In this document: positions 26,462-30,601 of the stretch, one piece after another
Layout: each line of letters opens with the position of its first letter
Numbering within the stretch: the stretch's first letter is position 1
Source of the DNA: a virus
IMG/VR virus record: IMGVR_UViG_3300042484_003364
Location: 1 to 30,601 of that record
DNA: 30,601 bases
Direction: 5' to 3' (one strand)
Notes under the pieces: generated by a model
The model's input: only the letters and a program-made list of their open reading frames with translations
Told to the model about the DNA's origin: nothing
Database searches by the model: none
Translations under genes and position numbers: made by a program

Positions 26462-28357
26462 TCAGGTGGTGAGCGCGTCGACCATGGCCGAGAAGCTCTC
26501 GGCACGGCGCACGGCGATGTCCACGTCTTGCAGCGTGATCACGCGCACGGTGCCGGCGGTGCCGCCGGTGTAGGGGTCGACCATCAGGTCGAGGCCGCCC
26601 CACATGCCGATGATCAGGTCGGCGAAGTTGCCGAACAGGATGGCCGAGCAAACCGCGCCAGAGCTGCCCTTCACCAGGTTGCTGGGCACCGCGTTGGTGA
26701 CTTCGGCGCGGTAGCCGTTGAGCGGCGTGGTGCCGGCTTCCCACAGGAACTGCGCCGTGGACGCAGCCTTCTCCACCGTCTTGAGGCGGCCACGCACGCG
26801 GGCGTTGGTGAGGTAGCCCAGGGTGCCGATGTCGGCGTTGTCTTGCGCGACCTCGGTCTCCAGCGCCACGATGTTGGCAAACGTGGGCACCAGGCCGTTG
26901 GTGCCACCCGCCACAGAGCCGATGCCCACGACGTTGAGGATGCCGCGCGGCTCGGCGCCCGAGCCCGAGCCGTTGATGCCGGCGCGCTGCAGCTCGAGTG
27001 CCAGCACGGTGGCCAGGTCTTGGCGCACGAAGGCCTCGACGTCCAGGCTCGACTGCAGCAGCAGCTTGCGGCTGATGTCGGTGAACGCGCCCATCGTTTT
27101 GGGCGACATCGTCACCTGGTCGAAGGCCTGCTGGCTTTCGGTGGGCGAGGCGTTTTCCGCCACCCAGAAAGCACCGCCGGCGCCGGTGGCGCGCGGGATG
27201 GCGATGTTGCCCGACAGGCCCGTGAGCATCTGCGTGCCCATGCCCATGAGCACCATGCGGTTGCGCAGCAGCTCGATGAAGTCACCAGCGCGCAGATCGG
27301 TGGCCACGGTGTTGCCGCCCATCGAGGCGGTGCCGACCAGCAGGTCGCGGCGCAGCACGTCGGTGGGCACCATGATGCCGCGCGAAGCCTTGCCCGACTT
27401 CTCGCTGGCGGCGCGGCCGACCTCGATCTCGAAGGCTGCCGCCTCTTGCGCGCTGCGGTGGCCGGGGTTGGCCAGGGCGTTGAGCGCGCGAACGAAGCTG
27501 AAGCGCTGCACTTCCTTCTGCGTGAGGCCGATGTCGGTGTTGGGCTTGGTGGCCTTGGCCAGGTGGGCCATGGCCTGGGCGCGGAACTCGTCGAGCGGGG
27601 TGCCCGCGCGCACGGCGGCCTGGGCCAGCTTGTCCACGCCCTGTGCGCGGAACTCTTCGCCGATGGCGATGATGGTGTCGACGCGGCCGCGCTCGGCGGT
27701 GGCGCCCTGCTGCCGCTCGGCGGCGGCGTCGATGACTGGATCGGACATGGTGGTAACTCCACGGGTGGCGGCCAGCGGTGCGCCGGCCTTGGGTTGGGTA
27801 GCGGGGCTGGCAGCACCAGCAGCTGCGGCGTCGGCACTGCGGCCGACACCGACGGTGGGATCGGCCGGCACGCTGACGAGAGAGACCTCGTAGGGCTCCC
27901 ACGACTTCACGCGGTAGGTGCCGACACCGTCGCGCTCTTCCTCGAGCACGGCGTCGTGGATCACGTAGCCCACCGACACGTTGCGGCGGATGCCGTCGAT
28001 CACGTCTTGGAAGACCTCATTGGCGCGCGCGCTTCTCCCGAAACGCACCACGGCGCGGGCCACCCGGTCCTTGCCGATCTGCACCTGTTCGATCACCCCG
28101 ACCTGGTCGCGGCTGTCGTGATCCATCAGCAACGGGCCGCCCTTGGTGAGGCGGTCCATCTTGATGCTGCTGGCCTGGTGGTCGAGCACCTCGATGCCCC
28201 AGCCACGCTCGTATGGCTCTTCACTGCTGAAGGCCAGCGTGACGGTGCGCGCCTCTTCGTCGACCGCAGCGCGGTCGCCGCCGAGGCTTAGCGCGCGGGT
28301 TGCGCGTGTACCGGGTGCGTAGCGGGTTTCGAGGGCTTGACCATCCATGCCTGGCAT
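26462..28357 (-). CDS. Prohead protease-major capsid protein fusion (HK97 type)
   Basis: A 631-residue protein. Residues about 15-170 are a U35-type prohead protease (MDHD with His80, RRNVSVGY with Ser128, SWEPYEVSLVSVPADP). A linker rich in Ala/Pro follows (about 175-205). Residues about 210-631 are scaffold-delta helix plus HK97-fold capsid protein (AAFEIEVGRAASEKSGKA, SGNIAIPRATGAGGAFWVAE, MGAFTDISRKLLLQSSLDVE, RVITLQDVDIAVRRAESFSA). Processing should release the capsid protein. Protease-capsid fusions are known in several phages. An alternative start at 28348 removes 3 residues. Confidence 0.88.
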   Translation of the reverse strand: MPGMDGQALETRYAPGTRATRALSLGGDRAAVDEEARTVTLAFSSEEPYERGWGIEVLDHQASSIKMDRLTKGGPLLMDHDSRDQVGVIEQVQIGKDRVARAVVRFGRSARANEVFQDVIDGIRRNVSVGYVIHDAVLEEERDGVGTYRVKSWEPYEVSLVSVPADPTVGVGRSADAAAAGAASPATQPKAGAPLAATRGVTTMSDPVIDAAAERQQGATAERGRVDTIIAIGEEFRAQGVDKLAQAAVRAGTPLDEFRAQAMAHLAKATKPNTDIGLTQKEVQRFSFVRALNALANPGHRSAQEAAAFEIEVGRAASEKSGKASRGIMVPTDVLRRDLLVGTASMGGNTVATDLRAGDFIELLRNRMVLMGMGTQMLTGLSGNIAIPRATGAGGAFWVAENASPTESQQAFDQVTMSPKTMGAFTDISRKLLLQSSLDVEAFVRQDLATVLALELQRAGINGSGSGAEPRGILNVVGIGSVAGGTNGLVPTFANIVALETEVAQDNADIGTLGYLTNARVRGRLKTVEKAASTAQFLWEAGTTPLNGYRAEVTNAVPSNLVKGSSGAVCSAILFGNFADLIIGMWGGLDLMVDPYTGGTAGTVRVITLQDVDIAVRRAESFSAMVDALTT

Positions 28358-28370
28358 GCTCGCCAGACAC

Positions 28371-28400
28371 GCGGCCGCCGATAAGGCAAACGGCGGCCGC
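28371..28400. repeat. Intergenic perfect hairpin
   Basis: GCGGCCGCCG (28371-28380) and CGGCGGCCGC (28391-28400) form a perfect 10-bp stem with a 10-base loop between the 63-residue gene and the protease-capsid gene. No T-run follows on the minus strand, so it is more likely an mRNA processing or stability element than a full terminator. Confidence 0.6.
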
Positions 28401-28402
28401 TG

Positions 28403-28594
28403 TCAGCCCAGCGCGCGGCAGAGGATCAGCGCCTCTTCCTCTTCGCGGTTGATGAACTCGCTGAAGTCAGGCGCAGGCGTGCTCAGCAGCGGCCGCCGGC
28501 GGCGCGGCAGGTTGGTGCCGCCGGCCATGGGGGGCGGCGGCGGGGCGGGCACTGCGCGCGGCTGCAGCAGCAGCAGGTAGTACAGCGGGAGCAT
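28403..28594 (-). CDS. Small structural-region protein (63 aa)
   Basis: A 63-residue protein starting MLPLYYLLLLQPRAVPAPPP, with a hydrophobic start, a Pro-rich and basic middle (PRRRRPLLS), and an acidic helical end (FINREEEEALILCRALG). The start could be a membrane anchor. It lies 2 bp after the large virion protein gene and before the capsid fusion. Function is unknown. Confidence 0.55.
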   Translation of the reverse strand: MLPLYYLLLLQPRAVPAPPPPPMAGGTNLPRRRRPLLSTPAPDFSEFINREEEEALILCRALG

Positions 28595-28596
28595 GC

Positions 28597-30183
28597 TCAG
28601 GCGAAGTAGATGTCACCCACCACATCGCCCACCGCGGTGGCGGTGGCGTCAGCATCGGCCGAGCCGGTCACGACTGATCGGCTAATAGCCGTGCCGAAGG
28701 CGATGCCCAGAGGGAACGAACACACGGCCTTGTCGTTGGGCGGAATGCCGATCGTCTGCGCCACTGCAGCGCCCGCCGTGGCGCTGGCCACGTTGTGCAG
28801 CTTGACGTAGCGCCACGATGCCGTCGTGTTGCTCAAGCACCAGCCGTACACGCGGCCGGCTGCGGCCTTGATCTGCGCGACGTTGGTGGTGGCGGCGCTG
28901 ACGATGTGGTGGCCGCTCATCGCGCCCGTGGCATTGGCCCGCACCTGCATGCCCATGTCGCCCACCAGGTTGGCACCGGCGGGCAGAGCCGCCATCGTGC
29001 CCTGGTTGACCGTGAGCGCGCCGCCCATCACCTGCACCGGCGTGGCGTTCGTCGCGGCCGGGTCGGCGCCGCTGATTCGCACCTTGTTTCGCGGCTGGTC
29101 TTCCACCGACAAGAAACCGATGGTGGCCGTGGTCGTGCTGGCCGGCGCCGTGCTGCCGTTCTGGATCACCAGGAACAGGTACAGGCTGACATCCTCGTCG
29201 GGGATGTTCGTGATTCGGCTGGCGCGCGCCGTCCATTGGAAGCCCGTGTTGCTGGCCGCCAGCGCGTCGGCGTAGCCCATAGACATGACATCGGTGCCGA
29301 TCTGCCCGACGTGGCCCGGCGATGCGGTGGTGTTGATCGTCGCCGTGGTGTTGCCGCTGGCCCAGCCGCGGCGCTGCGCGTCGATCAGGGCATTGGTGGC
29401 CGTGGTGCCGGAATACTCGGCGGCCATCCAGTTGAAGCCGTACAGCGTGAGCGTGCCGCTGCCGCTGGCAGGCCAGCCGGCCACGGTGAACGTGACGGTG
29501 AGGCCCGACACGCTGGCGATGGCCCAGCGCCCGGGGATGCCCACGCTCGACAGCACCGCTAGGCGCAACGACTGGCCAACGTTCGCAGCGGTGAAGGGGT
29601 TGGCCGTCGGGAAGGTGACGGTGACGCTGGTGGCGCTGTTGATCGTGTAGGCCAGGCCGTCGCCGACGAGATCAGCCAGCTCGACGCGGAAGGTCTGGTT
29701 GGCAATGCGCTGCGACAAGATCAGCTGATACCTGGCCAGCATGGCGCCGCGGAAGACGTCGACCGAGCGGAACACCGTCTCCGAATTGATGGTGGTGCCG
29801 GTCGTCACGACGAGGTTGCCGCCGGACTGGCTGACCACCATGCCGGCGCCGGTTTTCAGCAGCGACAGCTCGGCCGCGGCAGAGCCCTGCAAGCCCGAGC
29901 CCACCTCGGCGAAGCCCACGCGCCAGAAAAACGGGCTCACCTGGCTCACGGGCACGCCGCCGTTGCTCTGGGCCGGCTGCTTGTTGTTCATCGACTGCAC
30001 GGCATCGCGCACAGCGGTGAGCAGCAGGTTGGCCGCGGTCAGCGTGGCATCGTCGGCCGCCTTGAACGGCTCGCCGGTGCCCGGGTCGGACGGCAGATAG
30101 GCCCCGTGGTGCTGGCCGCCGATCAGGTGCGTGGCAATGTCGACTAGCGCGTCGTTGCCGTCTTTGGCTGGAATGGCCGACAT
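28597..30183 (-). CDS. Large virion-associated protein of unknown function (528 aa)
   Basis: This 528-residue Ser/Thr/Ala-rich protein begins MSAIPAKDGNDALVDIATHL. After a helical first 80 residues it is predicted beta-rich with many Asn/Thr turns (NSETVFRSVDVFRGAMLARY, TFPTANPFTAANVGQSLRLA, HHIVSAATTNVAQIKAAAGR). This composition is typical of fibre, decoration or adsorption proteins. It lies between the portal-like and protease-capsid genes, where lambda has C/Nu3 and D, so a head-decoration or head-fibre role is possible. No family is recognised. Confidence 0.6.
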   Translation of the reverse strand: MSAIPAKDGNDALVDIATHLIGGQHHGAYLPSDPGTGEPFKAADDATLTAANLLLTAVRDAVQSMNNKQPAQSNGGVPVSQVSPFFWRVGFAEVGSGLQGSAAAELSLLKTGAGMVVSQSGGNLVVTTGTTINSETVFRSVDVFRGAMLARYQLILSQRIANQTFRVELADLVGDGLAYTINSATSVTVTFPTANPFTAANVGQSLRLAVLSSVGIPGRWAIASVSGLTVTFTVAGWPASGSGTLTLYGFNWMAAEYSGTTATNALIDAQRRGWASGNTTATINTTASPGHVGQIGTDVMSMGYADALAASNTGFQWTARASRITNIPDEDVSLYLFLVIQNGSTAPASTTTATIGFLSVEDQPRNKVRISGADPAATNATPVQVMGGALTVNQGTMAALPAGANLVGDMGMQVRANATGAMSGHHIVSAATTNVAQIKAAAGRVYGWCLSNTTASWRYVKLHNVASATAGAAVAQTIGIPPNDKAVCSFPLGIAFGTAISRSVVTGSADADATATAVGDVVGDIYFA

Positions 30184-30186
30184 GGC

Positions 30187-30601
30187 TTAGACCTCGGTGG
30201 TGGTGCTGCTGCTGATGCGGCCAGCGCTATCGCGCTCGATGCGCGTGGTGCTGGTGCGGGCCGGCATCTCCAGCGCCACGTTGATGGCCGGTGCCGGCAT
30301 CTGCGCCTCGAGGTTGACCTGCGGCGCGGCCACGTCCACCTGCACGGCGGCGGGCTGCACTTCGTTCACCACCGTCACGGCGGCCGGCGCCACGTTGACC
30401 ACCGGCGCGGCCACGTTGATCACCGGCGCAGGGGCCGGCGCCTCGACGCGCAGCGCGAGCTCGACTGTCTTGCCTTCGGCCACGTAGCCGCGCGTCATGC
30501 GCATGGCGTTCTCCACGTCGGGGTTGCCGGCCACGGCCGGCTGGGCAGCGCGCCGGCGGGCGGCGGGCTGGTCGTCTTCGGGGTCGTCGGCGTCGTCGTC
30601 A
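30187..30601 (-). CDS. C-terminal part of a phage protein, portal candidate
   Basis: The frame is open to the right edge and ends at 30187, giving about 137 visible residues: an acidic stretch (DDADDPEDDQPAARRRAAQP), a helix (NPDVENAMRMTRGYVAEGKT), then a repetitive Val/Ala/Pro region (APVINVAAPVVNVAPAAVTV...). It ends in RTSTTRIERDSAGRISSSTT. Such VNV/VTV-Pro tails followed by 'D..GRI' are found at the C-terminus of phage portal proteins, and the position before capsid genes agrees. A start within the window (GTG 30534) is possible but unlikely. Confidence 0.5.
   Translation of the reverse strand, partial: DDDADDPEDDQPAARRRAAQPAVAGNPDVENAMRMTRGYVAEGKTVELALRVEAPAPAPVINVAAPVVNVAPAAVTVVNEVQPAAVQVDVAAPQVNLEAQMPAPAINVALEMPARTSTTRIERDSAGRISSSTTTEV

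Overview
The window reads as most of the genome of a temperate siphophage (lambda/HK97-like gene set, long non-contractile tail) from a GC-rich host, probably a betaproteobacterium of the Burkholderiales. The host guess rests on base composition, a tRNA-His (GTG) 3' end reused as attachment site, and integron sites of the Burkholderiales/Xanthomonas type. Phage genes lie on both sides of the phage attachment site, and no tRNA 5' half follows it. The sequence therefore looks like a circular or virion form (attP), not a prophage cut out with host flanks. The left edge (start of a putative terminase small subunit) and right edge (end of a putative portal gene) would be joined by terminase-large and portal genes outside the window.

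Layout. 1-3.9 kb, minus strand: start of a small HTH protein (terminase small subunit candidate), a displaced minor tail protein Z homologue, a small unknown gene, a symmetric GTTAC/GTAAC repeat array (candidate origin), a superfamily-3-type helicase, a Toprim primase and small regulators. 4.0-5.05 kb: a lambda-like immunity region. A Cro-like HTH gene and an XRE repressor are divergent. A second operator/promoter follows a secreted-protein gene, so the repressor block is flanked by two operator clusters built on TAGGCA/TGCCTA palindromes. 5.07-8.96 kb, plus strand: a tightly coupled early/accessory operon with small proteins and a C5 cytosine methyltransferase.

8.96-13.52 kb: a complete integron embedded between phage genes. 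It has an integron integrase (IntI, all six catalytic residues in IntI1 register), an attI-like site, and eight cassette units separated by seven foldable attC sites and one collapsed one. The attI and attC polarity is canonical (leftward from intI), but nearly all cassette ORFs read rightward, towards intI and co-linear with the phage early operon. intI is followed after 2 bp by an excisionase-like HTH gene and the phage integrase.

13.5-15.0 kb: HTH gene, phage integrase, arm-type repeats, tRNA-His-derived core and a late-operon terminator. 15.0-30.6 kb, minus strand: late genes transcribed leftward. From the right edge these are a portal-like C-terminus, a large unknown virion protein, a small protein, a prohead protease-capsid fusion, head-tail joining protein, tail terminator, tail tube, tail chaperones with a -1 frameshift, tape measure, distal tail proteins, NlpC/P60-like protein, tail tip, small membrane proteins (holin candidates), an M15 endolysin and nested Rz/Rz1 spanins.

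The most unusual element is the phage-borne integron. It would let a virus carry, shuffle and deliver gene cassettes, with expression possible from the phage early promoter instead of a cassette promoter.
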